From assembly GCA_038087015.1 (NCBI GenBank), contig JASBNA010000001.1, positions 806,001-870,000 of the forward strand: a DNA stretch of 64,000 nt, given 5' to 3'. Shown here in pieces: positions 13,038 to 26,933 of this stretch; position 1 is the stretch's first letter, and the number at the start of each line of letters is the position of its first letter. A program made the translations under genes and the position numbers. The stretch comes from Cerrena zonata (taxonomy: Eukaryota > Basidiomycota > Agaricomycetes > Polyporales > Cerrenaceae). The notes under the pieces were generated by a model. The model saw only the letters and a program-made list of their open reading frames with translations, had not been told where the DNA came from and did not search any database.

Positions 13038-14236
13038 TTACCGGATCTTTCGGTATAGATCTACAGGTCGTCGGAACCCTAGAGAATAGATATTAGAAAA
13101 TGTATATCATCAATATATCATAAACATACCTCCTTCGCCTGTTATGCCCAGGTGCTCAGCAGGACCGAAGCCCAATTCTACAAGGATTCCTTCAAAGTCA
13201 TCAGGCTTGAGTTTGAGATTCTGTGCATTTTCTTTTAGTCTCTGTAACAATCTGTTAATGTGTGAAATGAAGTTTCGTGAGTGGACTTAACATACTGGGT
13301 CCATACGTTTCGCTTTGGCGTATGTATTCCATTCTTGAGGTTCTAGTATAAATGTCCCACCAAGACTTAGGACCTTGTGTACACGCTTGAAAAATGTCCT
13401 GATGCCCTCATCACCTCCGTTGAGGTGGATCCACTTGGATATCGAGAAGCTTCGTAGAAACAAAATCAATATTCCTATGATGGAAAGTAAAACAAGGACT
13501 TACGCAATGACCACATCATATCCTTCTGCGTCATGAGCCACCTCAGTTGTAACCCAGTCTGCCGCTTGGAAAACAGCATTATGAGGAAACTGAGATGAAG
13601 TATGCTCATCCGAAGGCGGTATAGGTAAGGGCCCGAACATGTGTTCACAAGAAGCGGGAAAGTAGTCAGTAAGAGATGAGGTCGAGGGACCATCAGTCTC
13701 TTCGACATCGTTTATCCGCCTCCGTTTCTTTGGCGGAGAAGAGTGGGGCTCTGAGGGTGGACTTTGTGAGTTCGACGAGGCTTCACCACTAGGACACGTT
13801 TGAGACCAGACAGTTCGTCTCCTTTTCCAAGCTGCCCGAATGAGTGTCTCGTCAATGTCCACGCCAATGACTTTTCTGGCACCCCAAGATTGGGCTGTCT
13901 TTGCACCTAATATGAGTATCCTTTATTGCATGAGAATTCAATGTACAGACCTATCTCACATGTCACCCATCCCTCGTTGCATCCTACGTCCAAAACGCGA
14001 GCGTTATGGAACAAGGTTCGAGGCAATAGAGCAAGTCTGGGGTCATGAACAAACGGTCGTTTGGAGTAATATCTAAGCCCTAGTTAGTCTCAATTCTACG
14101 AGTAAAAGAACAGTATGTATACCCATGATAATTACCGTGTATTGGGACCACTTGCGACATCTGTAGACCGGACGTACTTATACTGACCTCGCGGTAGTTT
14201 TAATTCAAGCCGCAGCAACTCGAGGCGCTCAGTCAT
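13038..14236 (-). CDS. Bin3/MePCE-type RNA methyltransferase
   Basis: SAM-dependent enzyme related to 7SK methylphosphate capping enzyme and S. pombe Bmc1, which methylate the 5' phosphate of small RNAs. The start is MTERLELLRLEL at 14236. A conserved block follows (GQYKYVRSTDVASGPNTRYY in pieces across an intron), then SAM motif I as ARVLDVGCNEGW, a GVDIDETLI acidic loop, then after an insertion the family hallmark SKWIHLNGGDEGIRTFF and GGTFILEPQEWNTY. The protein ends RRPVDLYRKIR at TAA 13038-13040. Between the acidic loop and the next strand sits a Ser/Pro-rich insertion with the basic run PPKKRRRI, a likely nuclear localisation signal. About 5-6 exons. The RNA substrate in basidiomycetes is unknown. 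Confidence 0.85.
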
Positions 14237-14567
14237 GCTTGCTGTCACATACATACGTTTTACTTAGGGACATTTCAAGATACGCAGGGGACGTTTAAAG
14301 GGTATAGAATACTCTTCGAATATATTCTGGCACATTTTGTACCTCATGAATCAAACGACAAGCGGGAATAAACAAACATTTCAATAGGATATAAGGAGCC
14401 TATGCTAAGTTGACCATCTGGAAAGCAATACGAACACGACACTGTGAATGAAGTAGGGATATACGGATTGGTCACAAATCTAGTAGGGCACACACTGTGT
14501 TATAGTAGATAAGTTCCAATGAGATAGACAGAAAGAATAACATCAACCGCGATTTTCGCTCGCACGC
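14237..14567. other. Intergenic region between the methyltransferase and alpha-tubulin 1
   Basis: 331 bases between the methyltransferase start and the alpha-tubulin stop, AT-rich, with no supported gene. It should contain the methyltransferase promoter and the tubulin 3' UTR. Confidence 0.5.
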
Positions 14568-16345
<1,778 letters not shown>

Positions 16346-16755
16346 GATTGGGTATTAGGAGAATGTACGAAGTTGAAAGGCTGATGGTGGGGGGCAACTA
16401 ACAGAGTCGCTAAGTCAGACACAGCGAGGTTGCCCAGACTCTGTGCGGAACTGGGACGAGAAAAAGTTCATCCTTCCCATCAATCTATTGCCTTTTTAGG
16501 AAACCCCTCATGTCAATTTTTTCAATTCAAGATTATGCAGATTTCTGTTCCAAACACCAGGATTCCATTGTTGCGTTACTCGCGTAATTAAGCCTCACTA
16601 TAACGATGGTATGATTCAAAATGCCAGTAGTAGAAAAAGAACAAGCGGGGATATCGACGGCAATGCGTAAAATTCGTGAAGAGTGTGTAAGGGAATCAAA
16701 GTGGGGAAAACGAAACAATGCAGAACAACACAAACTACGTCAAAAGTCATATCAT
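16346..16755. other. Spacer between the tandem alpha-tubulin genes
   Basis: 410 bases containing the promoter of copy 1 and the 3' UTR of copy 2. It is AT-rich on the copy 2 side. No gene or clear motif is supported. Confidence 0.5.
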
Positions 16756-18472
16756 CTAGTACTCGCCAACTTCCTCCTGGTCAGCGGAGTCGAGACCGAC
16801 CTCCTCGTAATCTTTCTCAAGAGCAGCAAGATCCTCACGAGCCTCAGAGAACTCACCCTCCTCCATACCTTCACCAACATACCAGTGGACGAAGGCACGC
16901 TTGGAGTAGAGGAGATCGAACTTGTGGTCAAGACGGCTCCAGGCAGCGGAAATAGCGGTGGTGTTGGACAACATGCAAAGGCTGCGAGACACCTTGGCGA
17001 GGTCACCACCAGGGATGTGTGCGGGGGGCTCATTGCAAACACCAAGCTTGAAACCAGTGGGACACCAGTCGACGAACTGAATGGTACGCTTCGTCTTGAT
17101 AATGCTGACGGCGGCATTGACGTCCTTGGATACGACGTCACCACGGTAGAGAAGAGCGCAAGCCACTGTTGTTTTACTGTTAGCGAGGTACTATATGCGC
17201 TGGGAAATAACGTACTGTATTTGCCCTCACGAGGGTCGCACTTGACCATTTGGTTACCACTCTCGAAGCAAGAGAAGGTCATGTCAGCAACAGAGTTTTG
17301 TTCATGATGAGCCTTATCAGCGGAGATAATAGGTGCGAAAGTGGCGAGAGGGAAATGAATACGGGGGAAAGGAACCAAGTTGGTCTGGAACTCGTTCAAA
17401 TCGACGTTCAACGAACCATCGAAACGAAGAGAGGCAGTGATAGAGGAAACAACTTGGGCGATTAGACGGTTGAGGTTGGTGAAGCCTGGTGCAGCAATGC
17501 CTAATCGCTTCTTGCAAATATCGTAAAGAGCCTCGTTATCGACCTAAAAATGATGATTAAGTTTCAGTCGTAAGCGAAATTAATAAGCGTGAAAGCGCAC
17601 CATGAACGAACAGTCAGAGTGTTCGAGAGTAGTGTGGGTAGTCAATACCGAGTTGTATGGCTCAACAACGGAGTTAGCCATGGTGGGTGCAGGGTACACG
17701 CTGAACTCGAGCTTGGACTTTTTACCATAGTCAGTAGAAAGCCTCTCAAGAACCAGGGCACCGAAGCCGGAACCAGTTCCACCACCGAAGGAGTGGAAGA
17801 CGAAGAAGCCCTGAAGACCACTGCAGTTGTCCGAAAGGCGGCGGACCCTGTCCATTACATTGTCGATCTGTTCCTTGCCAACGGTATAGTGACCACGGGC
17901 ATCTGTATAGTATTCGGTTCAGCATCTATCCCATGAGCCCTAACCCTGAGAAGGACTACTCACAGTTGCTAGCAGCATCCTCCTTTCCAGTGACGAGAGT
18001 CTCGGGATGGAAAAGACTCCTGTACGTGCCGCTTCGGACCTCGTCGATAACATTGGGCTCAAGGTCAACATAGAGCGAACGAGGCACGTGCTTTCCGGAG
18101 GATGTTTCCGAGAAAAATGTGCTGAAGCCATCATCGTGGGCACCAGGAGAGCCGTCGATCAAGCGACCATCAGGCTGTAAAGAAACGTTAGCAAGAGCTT
18201 GAATGCATAAACGCGTCAGGTAGGCTCACGCTGAGACCGTGCTCGACGGTGTATAATTCCCCTGCATAATCAGATTACCATCAGCCTTCCGATTCAGTTA
18301 ATGCAGTATGCACCGATATGCATCCTGTTTGAATGGCATATCGACGCGTGTTTGGACCATTATCGCACAGGAGAATGCCCCAGATTCTGTCTGTATAAGA
18401 ATTGCACTTACAGCAAGCGTTACCGATCTGGACACCAGCCTGACCGACGTGGATGGAGATGACTTCACGCAT
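16756..18472 (-). CDS. Alpha-tubulin, copy 2 (intact)
   Basis: Second alpha-tubulin, upstream of copy 1 on the same strand. It starts with the same [20 protein letters not shown] exon and the same split Trp codon. Seen in order: the GTP-binding [61 protein letters not shown] and an uninterrupted C-terminal exon ending [11 protein letters not shown] with TAG at 16756-16758. The C-terminal Tyr is typical of alpha-tubulin; the acidic tail binds motors and modifying enzymes. It shares its 5' intron positions with copy 1, lacks the four 3' introns of copy 1, and has its own intron inside GKY|MAC. All frames join cleanly, so this is probably the functional major copy. Confidence 0.95.
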
Positions 18473-18912
18473 TTTTTCGTCTAGGGAGAAACAGCTACAT
18501 GGTCAAATTCAGTTCGCTGACAGCACCTAGTAATCAGCGGGCAACTCACAAAGGGTATGAGTAGTTGGTGGAAGAAAAGGTCGACGGAGAACACGCCCTA
18601 AGCGAAAGGCAAGGGTTAAGGCAGACACGTTTGCTTATATCAGCTTTCCCACACTTTTAATCCTCCTCGACATCACTCCATATCACTGGTCCGTGCATGA
18701 CTGCAAATGCATATTTCTCTAACATAACGTTGAAGGATATCTAGAAAATAATGTATAGACTCCACGATATAGAATATTCAATAGCATACAATAGGGTTGC
18801 GTGTATATAGTGAATGCAAGAGACTCAATGTCCATGAATGTATGCTAGATGCAACCCGATGTCCGATGCGAATAATAATGTAGTATGCGTGTGTATCCGA
18901 ATGTCCCAACGA
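18473..18912. promoter_or_regulatory. Promoter region of alpha-tubulin copy 2
   Basis: 440 bases between the start of tubulin copy 2 and the stop of the hydrolase gene. On the minus strand a TATAAG lies about 165 bases before the tubulin ATG, in a sequence of alternating purines. The hydrolase-proximal half is AT-rich 3' UTR-like sequence. The promoter role is inferred. Confidence 0.4.
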
Positions 18913-21900
18913 TTAAGTCCGACTAGGACTACCTGTTACCTTATCGCTTGCTGTATGTAATGTTTCGATTGCTTGGCGTTTTCCTAACTCCGCTTTCTTC
19001 GAGCTTTTCTTCATGAAATACCTAATGCGGGGTCAGTCAATCAATTACGTCCGAGAGGCACAGCAAATAATTAAATGACGTACGAAATTAAGCTCTGCCA
19101 TATCTTCAAGCCATGAAGAGCATGAGCATATGACTGCTCCTCCGAAGCTGATTGTTTGGGTGGTTTGAATGGATGGTCTGCAGAGTCGAAGGCAGCTCCG
19201 ATGGCAACAGAGGTCGGTATGTTAGGTACCGTCTTGTGAGTCACAGGAGCGGAGTGGAAGATGCTCTTCTTGATAAGAGCTACAGCTTCTCTCTGCGTAA
19301 TAGTGAGTAAACAAGATGTTAGAACTACAGCACGCGATACTCACTGTGTCCCGCCGACCAGCGATGGCGCTTTCTGGCGGCTTCTCTCCCTCGAGGTCAA
19401 ATGGGCCTGTAACATCGAGGTTAGTCAGAGCACAGCATTCAATCTAACATAAAGCTTACCCCAACGCCTTTCAGACTCCACTTCGCCTACAGATGTACGA
19501 GACAGTGTAGCCGAAATTGATACACTTCCAGATCCGGTATTGTTGTCCACCTCTTGATCAAGAGTCAAACCATTCTTACGAGCCTTTTGGATGAGATTTT
19601 CCGCCTTCTTCTTGTAATGCTCTCGTTTACGCTCAGCTTTGACAGCACTATGGTGATAGATCTTGTCCCATTCTTCTTGACCACCCAGCCAGCGTCTTAC
19701 TGGTTCTTCCTTAATCAGGCCGAGCTCGCCAATGGGAATACGCAAGCAAGGGATCTCATCCTCATCTTCCATGACGCGAACTTGTCCAAAGATATCGACT
19801 CGCTCCCGAATCATGCTGACGAGAGGAATGTCGTGCTAGCAGCAAGTCAGTCAAATGGGACCAAATACAGACGAAGCATAATTTCTCACAACTCTTTGAT
19901 TATCGTCCGAAGTGTGATGTGTATCTTCAGGCATGAACTGGACGTCATCATTCTTAACTTCATCTTTAGCCTTCTCTTCGTTCTGCCTGTAGAGCTGAAT
20001 GTCTGATCTCGCCGAATTCTCATGATCAGGTTTGGGCCTTCGTATCTTCGGTCGCTTGGCCTTGATCACTTTAGAGATGTTGAGAGAGTGATGATCACAC
20101 TCTTCGTCTGACCCAGGTGGGTCCGTGATCTGAGATGGTGGTCGATGAAGTTCAGGAAACGGATTTTGCTTGAGATGTTCGGTAGAGTGGTGCGTGACGT
20201 GCTTGACGAACTCAGCGATCGAGCGGTATGCATACCGAGCCTGTGATGAATATGAGCAAAACCTTAGATTTGATAGTATATGATTTAGTCCTTACCCCTT
20301 CAGTGAAGATGAAGACCGTTAGAACGTGACACATCTCTGCATTCCGCCGGGTAAGTCATCTTAGTCCTGGTAATATCGCACTCCACTCACCATCAAACAC
20401 CTGCAAATGAACCTATGCGTGACACCTTCAGCATCAATCCCAGTATACCTTAACACAAGCAACTTACACGAGTAGGTGTCTGAAACTTTTCAGCATTCTC
20501 CCGTTGCCTTTGGGATCCTTGCGAAACACCCTTTCGAGTGGGATATTTCTGAGGATTAGCAGCCTTGTGTGCTAAGTATATGATTTCGTCTCTTAACACT
20601 TCGCCATCTCCAGCGATAATGTACAAAGGACAGAGACCCCCCAGAGACGCTTGCAGAATAGGTGAGACGAGCGGATGGGTCAATTGCCTGTATTAAAGAG
20701 CTTAATCGTTATCGTTACTACAGATGAGGTGTTATACGTACTCGTTGGTAGCATAAAGTTGAATCTGAGAGTGTATCTCGAGTGGTTGGTCATTGGGATT
20801 CTTCATCAGAACCTTGGGCGGCTTCGGTTCCCAGAGGTCAATTGACTCGAAGCCTGGCGTCTTATCGCCCTGCTTCGAGTCTACAGAAACATTGCTCACG
20901 CCGCTCGACGATACATCAACGGATATTTGATCCTCTGCGGTCACATCTTGATCTCCGTTAAGCATATTGGCCTGATCTTTGACGTCCTCCTCTTGTAGTT
21001 CTTGTGCATGTGCCAGCCGACCTTCTTGTTTTCCGGCAACCAAACGCTCAGTAAGCTGTTCATTGGCTTTTTCGCTGCTCGGTTGTAACGTATCAGCATG
21101 TCCAGGTTTCGGTGGCGGATTAGTCTGTGTAGGAAAGACTCGGGCTCTCCCCTCTTTCGGAACGCATTCGATCGGCCACGTTGGAGAAGGTTTGTGTATA
21201 AACCCATGGGGCGGTATGATATCCTATCATTTCAAATTCAGTGCTATCAGTGACGCAAATAGCTTGATCCCCGCAATCCCGAAACATACCGTAGCAGTGT
21301 TTTTCATTACGCTGGGAAAGCTATGAGTAAGGTCCACCCACGGGCTAATGAGTACTGCTCCAGCAGGCAGTTCGTAACCCATGTCCCGTAGTACGGTAAG
21401 CACAGAAAGACACAGACCACCACCGGCGGAGTCACCAGCAAAGACTATCTTTGAAGGAGGTACGGGTTTGTGCAGAGCATCCGATGGAGGTGACGTGAGA
21501 TAAAAATCTAATTGTACACTTGTAAGCGACATTCGGGTTATCATGGAGTCAGCTCACAGGCAGCGAGAACATCTTGTATAGGGCATGGCCATGGATATTG
21601 AGGGGCCTTTCTAAAAGGTCGTGCTCGTTTAGTATCGACTCTACATGATGGAAGAAACATACAAACCGGTAATTTACAGCGAAAGCACGGCCTTTGAACT
21701 TTCGTGCTGCGAGGGTATTTGAAATTCGATGTAAATCCAAATGCGAGAACACATACCATATCGAATGATTTGGTACCTGTGAGTATCTACCCAATAATTC
21801 AAATTGGAACCTATTCAAAAGATAACAGTTTTACTCACTGACAGATCCCCAGGAGTAACCACCTTTAGAGTTGTGAGTACAGCCTTCATAGTAATGATGT

Positions 21901-22792
21901 ATTCATAATGTCTTACCTCCATGCACATAGAGCTGCAATTCAAATTAAATCCTTTCATATTAATCTGAGGTAATACGTCGAAGCTCACCATAACAGTATC
22001 CAGATGTTCCATGCGAAGTAATTCTTGATCGGTCACTGAGAGCTTCATGCCCGCAGAAGGTTTGGTGTTATCCAAATACTCCCTCTCAGTAATCCACTCA
22101 GCGTCGATGCCATCGAGACCTCGTATTTGCCACCATCTCTCGCCGCCAACTACGTGTTTCAGCTCTTCGGGTTCGAACCATTGAATGAGAAGGTCCGCAG
22201 CTTTGTTGCACGACGAAAGAGGTATGCAGACAGGTGAAACCGCAGCCCAGTACGGTGCGGGCACATGCGTATTGGTACTAGACAGATTATTTATTTGAGA
22301 ACACACAGAGATAATGTGAAGCTTACAAGTGCTGCAAAGATTCAATAGTGTTCCGAGTACCAAGCTCGATGAATGATTTCGTGATATGAAATGATCTGTA
22401 AATAAACAGACGTATATATTAAATGTGTCCAGGATGACTGGATAGGTACAACGAACTTACTCGTCGAAGAGTATGTCATCCGTGGCTTGTTCCGAAGCAT
22501 CACCGTCTTTCAGTTTTTGACCCTTCCGCTTCGCATGTTTGTAAAAAGTCTTGAGAACGACTTTACATTCGTCATGCAAGGTACATCATATCAATTTATT
22601 GTGCGATGCCGTTTCAGACTCGGAGATGTACAAACCTGGAGTTATATGAATTGCAGCGGAGGTTGTGGTGACCGGCATGAGAAAAATGAAAAGAGTGTAT
22701 ACTAGATTGTAAAGTGTATGATAGAAGGAATGACGTGAACACAGGTTGAACGCCGCAGGAGTGCTAACGACTGGATGAATGTAGGCTGGCAA
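18913..22792 (-). CDS. Large membrane-anchored alpha/beta-hydrolase (HSL/esterase-like)
   Basis: Predicted lipase or esterase of the alpha/beta-hydrolase-3 (hormone-sensitive lipase) type. The start at 22792 opens on a hydrophobic segment ([15 protein letters not shown]) likely to be a membrane anchor. A conserved block around [17 protein letters not shown] precedes the oxyanion motif [13 protein letters not shown] and the nucleophile elbow GDSAGGGL. A hydrophilic insertion of about 100 residues rich in Glu, Asp and Ser follows, then the candidate acid in [12 protein letters not shown] and the candidate catalytic His in DEMCHVL. A basic, charged C-terminal extension of roughly 300 residues ([18 protein letters not shown]) ends SPSRT at TAA 18913-18915. 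About a dozen exons. The substrate is unknown; the membrane anchor suggests a lipid. Confidence 0.75.
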
Positions 22793-23278
22793 AGTGCCGG
22801 GTGCCAGCCGCCTTCACGTCATAGCACTCACGCGTGGAGAATCAGTAACACGATCGATCGAAGACACATGTGCTTGAGCGCACAGCACCCGATCACTGTA
22901 CAAAGCCAGTGACCCAAGTGTACATCGCCTCCTCGTAAATCGACCTGACAACCATGGCTCCGAAGGAAGAGTCCGTCTATCTCCGATTTCATCTAGACCC
23001 TTGTAATTTCAGGCTATGCACTAAGTTACAGCTATGCAGCTCAGAGCAATGACGTCAGGCAAAGTTGCACATATCACTGTAAGACCGGCAGTTTATAATA
23101 ATATTACAACAACAATAGCAAAGCCAGTAAAAGTACACATGGGAAATTAGGACGCTGTAGCTACGTACAAGAGAGAAACATCTATGTTCAGCAGGAAGAG
23201 AAAAAAGAAAGCATGTAAGCGTTAAGGCAAGCAAGTATTCAGATAGAGATTCAAGAAAAAGAGACACATTAGCGACGA
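22793..23278. other. Intergenic region between the hydrolase and the phosphatase
   Basis: 486 bases. It should contain the hydrolase promoter and the phosphatase 3' UTR. It is AT-rich near 23,090. No gene is supported. Confidence 0.5.
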
Positions 23279-24027
23279 AGGGCTCTGTCCACATTCCTCC
23301 GCCAGTTCTGGTATATACCATCGGAGTTGGAGGGTGTATAACGACACAATTCGAATAGCACGAGTTGTTCCTACGACAACTAAATAAGTGTTTACGAACG
23401 AGCATTCTTCCAAGACTTACCTGGAATCCTGGGTTGATCCAGACCTGTTCACGAGCTATATACATTTGTATGAGAGCGAGATTGGGCGTATCAGAAGAAG
23501 TATAACATACCTCGTCTAACAGTCTCGATTGCATCCGTCGGTCGCATCCGGCGGGACCACATCACTAGCAAAGATTAAGAACATGAATCTGGAGCCATAC
23601 TGTAGCTAATCACTTACGATAGGCTGCAACGACAGCAGCACTCCGAGATAGTCCTTGGACACAGTGAACAAGGACCACACCTCCAGCAGAGACAGCTTCA
23701 TGTATGAATTGGCAGGCTGCGGGGAGGTGAATCAGGAGGTCCGCATAATCTACGTCTTCAATAGGAATCCGAAGTTGTCGGATTCCAGAAGCAGGGTTAT
23801 CGGCAGGTATGGGTTCGGTCCCTACGGACACTATGTGAGTGATCCGACGTTCTGACAACGTTCGGGGAGACTTCGCTGCCTCGATACTAGGATGGAAAGA
23901 CCATATAGAACAAACGCAAGGAAGGGGTTATTAGGAAACTGTCAAACATGCTGTGTAATGTCACTACTCACGTCCCCAGGTACAACCGATTGTCGATGAC
24001 GACGTTAATGTTCCTCCAGTTGCCCAT
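23279..24027 (-). CDS. Dual-specificity protein phosphatase
   Basis: Small cysteine-dependent phosphatase, probably acting on phospho-Ser/Thr and phospho-Tyr. The start MGNWRNINVVIDNRLYLGT is the typical first strand of the DSP fold. Then come SERRITHIVSVG, an acid-containing loop IEDVDYADLL, and the P-loop HCVQGLSRSAAVVAAY, which fits HCxxGxxRS with catalytic Cys and Arg. The general acid is probably the Asp in EDVDYAD. The rest reads MRPTDAIETVRRAREQVWINPGF, the conserved DSP helix, and ends DRALRR at TAA 23279-23281. Five or six short exons join cleanly. It resembles single-domain DUSPs without a MAPK-docking region. Its substrate is unknown. An alternative upstream start in another frame looks less likely. 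Confidence 0.85.
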
Positions 24028-26933
24028 GTTGAGACTTCCTCGAAGTGCAGTTTTGGTGACTCCATTCTGAACTTCATCCCCTTGGTTTTGTACTAATCTG
24101 TGCTCCCTCGACGGCTCTGAAAATCACCGGCTTCAGCATAGCGATAAACGGTGATGAAGTCATCCGAGTGGACTGGAAAGGCTGGTTGACGAGGCTATTC
24201 ACTCGACACCGCCGAGTCAGGAGAGGAAGAAGTTTTAGCGCTAGGCGGACTTGAATCGCGGACTTTGAAAATAACACGGCGCCTATGTTAGAAGCCCGGA
24301 AAGAGAACTTCAAACAAACCTGTACGAAACGTGGCATATGACGCTTTTGTTTACTGAACTACCACCACGCAAGATGACCCCCTCCGATACTGTGAGCACG
24401 CATCTGGCTTCGTTGGCATCCTCAAATCCATGATACACTCATCGCCTAGCTGGCTGAAGAGGCGGACAGAGGATTGTCGCCTGTCACAAAGCCACTAGAA
24501 GCACGAATGCTTGGTCGGAAAGTCTGACATCTAGCACGATCGAATGCGGTGTACAATCCTCTATGGAACTGACGTCAACCTAACTAAACATTGCCATATG
24601 CATGTCATCTGAGCACTATCCACCTTCTCTTAGCGGCCGCACAACAACTCTCCGGAATGGGCCACACAAACTATTTAGGACAATTTGCGCCACCCTGTCA
24701 ATATCTAAAAGACAATATGCTTCGGGACTTTGCGACTGGCAGTGGTAGCTTCTGAAATACTTTGAGCGGATCCCGAGTTTTTCGGGTAACAGACTGACGA
24801 ATATCTTCGGCACACCAATCATGTATAGGCCAATCCTGACCGAGGCTCGTTAGACTCATCATTATAGAGTAGTAACTTCGACATCGTTATACCATCGATG
24901 TGTGTTGAATTTACAGCATGGCTTCTGCCGTACACTAGGGGTGTTGTCGGTCGAAGGCTACCGATCCTTCATCCCAACAGCACATGTGGTTCAACTTACC
25001 ACTAGGATCAGGGACCCGTCCTATACGTAGTGACTGAAGAACTGATCATCCTTACAGATTATCTTGACGGAACTTAACTACTGACTATGTTCCGTATTAT
25101 CTGTGTTCAATACATGATTTGGTTGGACACCTGCAGAGCATCCCGCAGACACAGAACAGGCCAGCCTTGAGAAATTCTAAGCCGAACCGCACTACGACGC
25201 ATATATTCGAGATTCAGGTCACTACAGACAGGCATATCCATTCATAGGAGATCGATCGAGCAAACTATCGCGGATTGATGGTACAACGTCAGACAGGGTC
25301 TGACATCGGAACGAACTTGTCCGATGGAAAGCTATGGACATCAAGAACGCAAATCCCAAAAGCGGTGGGAACGAATGCAAACTTGCAGGCGTCTGTACTC
25401 TGCAAACCTACTAATCCTATGCTACAACATTATTCCTTATACATCGTCGGGCGCATGTACTATCGCAAGCTCTCTACTGTCCTTTTCACCGATCCTACGG
25501 CGTTGAAGTGGCAGTTAGGAGAAGATGGAGTAGACTGTTTACTCTATCGTGGTTCAGGAATTGGATCAGGGAGTTAAAATTGTTGTACCACACCACCTAC
25601 ACCATCGTCGCACCCATGATCCGAACAACAGAACTTAATCCCCAAAGTAAAGCCCCGGTAGGCAGGTACTCGACCATCGGTACATGTCGGTATTCCTTAA
25701 TCATGAGAAGTTGTCTAACGACCCTCGTGGTGCTACGTGTGAATTTGGTATCGATCAATACCCGTATTGCGCCTTACACCAGAGCTTCAGTTCTGTTAAG
25801 CATATGTCGGTCAGGTTAAGCCACCGAGACGGCTTTCCAAACCTCAATTCTATACGTCAATCAACCGTGGAAGGGTTGAATGCCGCAAATTGCAACATTG
25901 ACTCAGTCAAGTCAAGTAGCCAAGACGACAAGGGACTTTTGCACAGCAAAATCTTCCATTGCGCTTCGGAACATGCCTTTCAGGAACATCTACGCGAACG
26001 AAGTAAGTGGGCCCCTGAGTGCGGCATCAAGTCTGACGCTGCATCTCAGGAATCTAAATTTCTCCGCGACAACAGGCGAACGTTTGAACGCTATACGATC
26101 GTCGATCGACACGATCGCATTGACCTTTTTGAAAATCCTCAGTTCTGAGGTGCGCCTGTCTACATGTAGATGTGGAAGTATGGGGAGTACCTAAACCTGT
26201 GTAAATTTCTGGGGGAGTAAGTATCGAAGTAGCTGTAGTGACTGGTTGACGGTCTGGAACACGCTTCAATCACTTGAAACCCTGTTATTTCATTCGCCAA
26301 GAATATTCCCCAGTGGTTAATTGGTCATCGCCATCGCTTCATGATAACCAGCCGTTGAATGAAGCACATACCGAAAACACAACTGCGGTACTCAGTCACG
26401 AGGGACGGCTTGTAATTGAAATGACTCAGAGAGCCATACGAGGGAAAGCTATTGCTTGTTCACAACGAACGGAATATGCTTGAGGCAGTACCTATTCATG
26501 AATAATGGGTGGTTCAGGGCCCTCTGCCCATTGGCACTGGAGAAGACGGAGCCTGAGAGTACGGAAGTACCCGGATGCCAGTAGATACCTGCGTACAGCA
26601 TGATCCGCAGCTGGAATACAACAATCTCTAGAGTAGACAATTATCATGAACACTCTGTGATGCACGATGATACCATGCTTGATAGACAAGAGGAAAACGC
26701 GAAAAACATCATGTACAAGGACCTTTTCCGATGCACAATGCGTCCTTACACGTGTTGATGATAAAATAAGGTGTGGAATCGGCTAGATCATCTATAGCGC
26801 TCGGGGTAACAAAGGCCAAATAACAGGCTACTTTGGTTTATATAGTCACCAACATGCCTGTATTAGCTTCCTCTTGCTAAACCCACTTACGATCCCACGT
26901 ACACCTCTCACGCCCTCGTTACGAATATCCGAT
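24028..26933. other. Gene-poor stretch
   Basis: About 2.9 kb with no gene I can support. Several open frames of 60-155 codons occur on both strands (the longest is plus, 25684-26148, 154 codons), but none shows a domain, signal peptide or plausible splice partner. No terminal inverted repeats, polyprotein motifs or long direct repeats were seen by eye. It could hold a lineage-specific gene, a non-coding transcript or decayed sequence. Confidence 0.5.

Noticed and set aside
24074..24337. Minus-strand open frame of 87 codons just upstream of the dual-specificity phosphatase
   Set aside because: No domain, no plausible splice to the phosphatase in frame, and composition looks random; more likely 5' UTR or promoter.
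25684..26148. Plus-strand open frame of 154 codons in the gene-poor block
   Set aside because: No recognisable motif, signal or splice partner; kept only as a point to check, not called as a gene.
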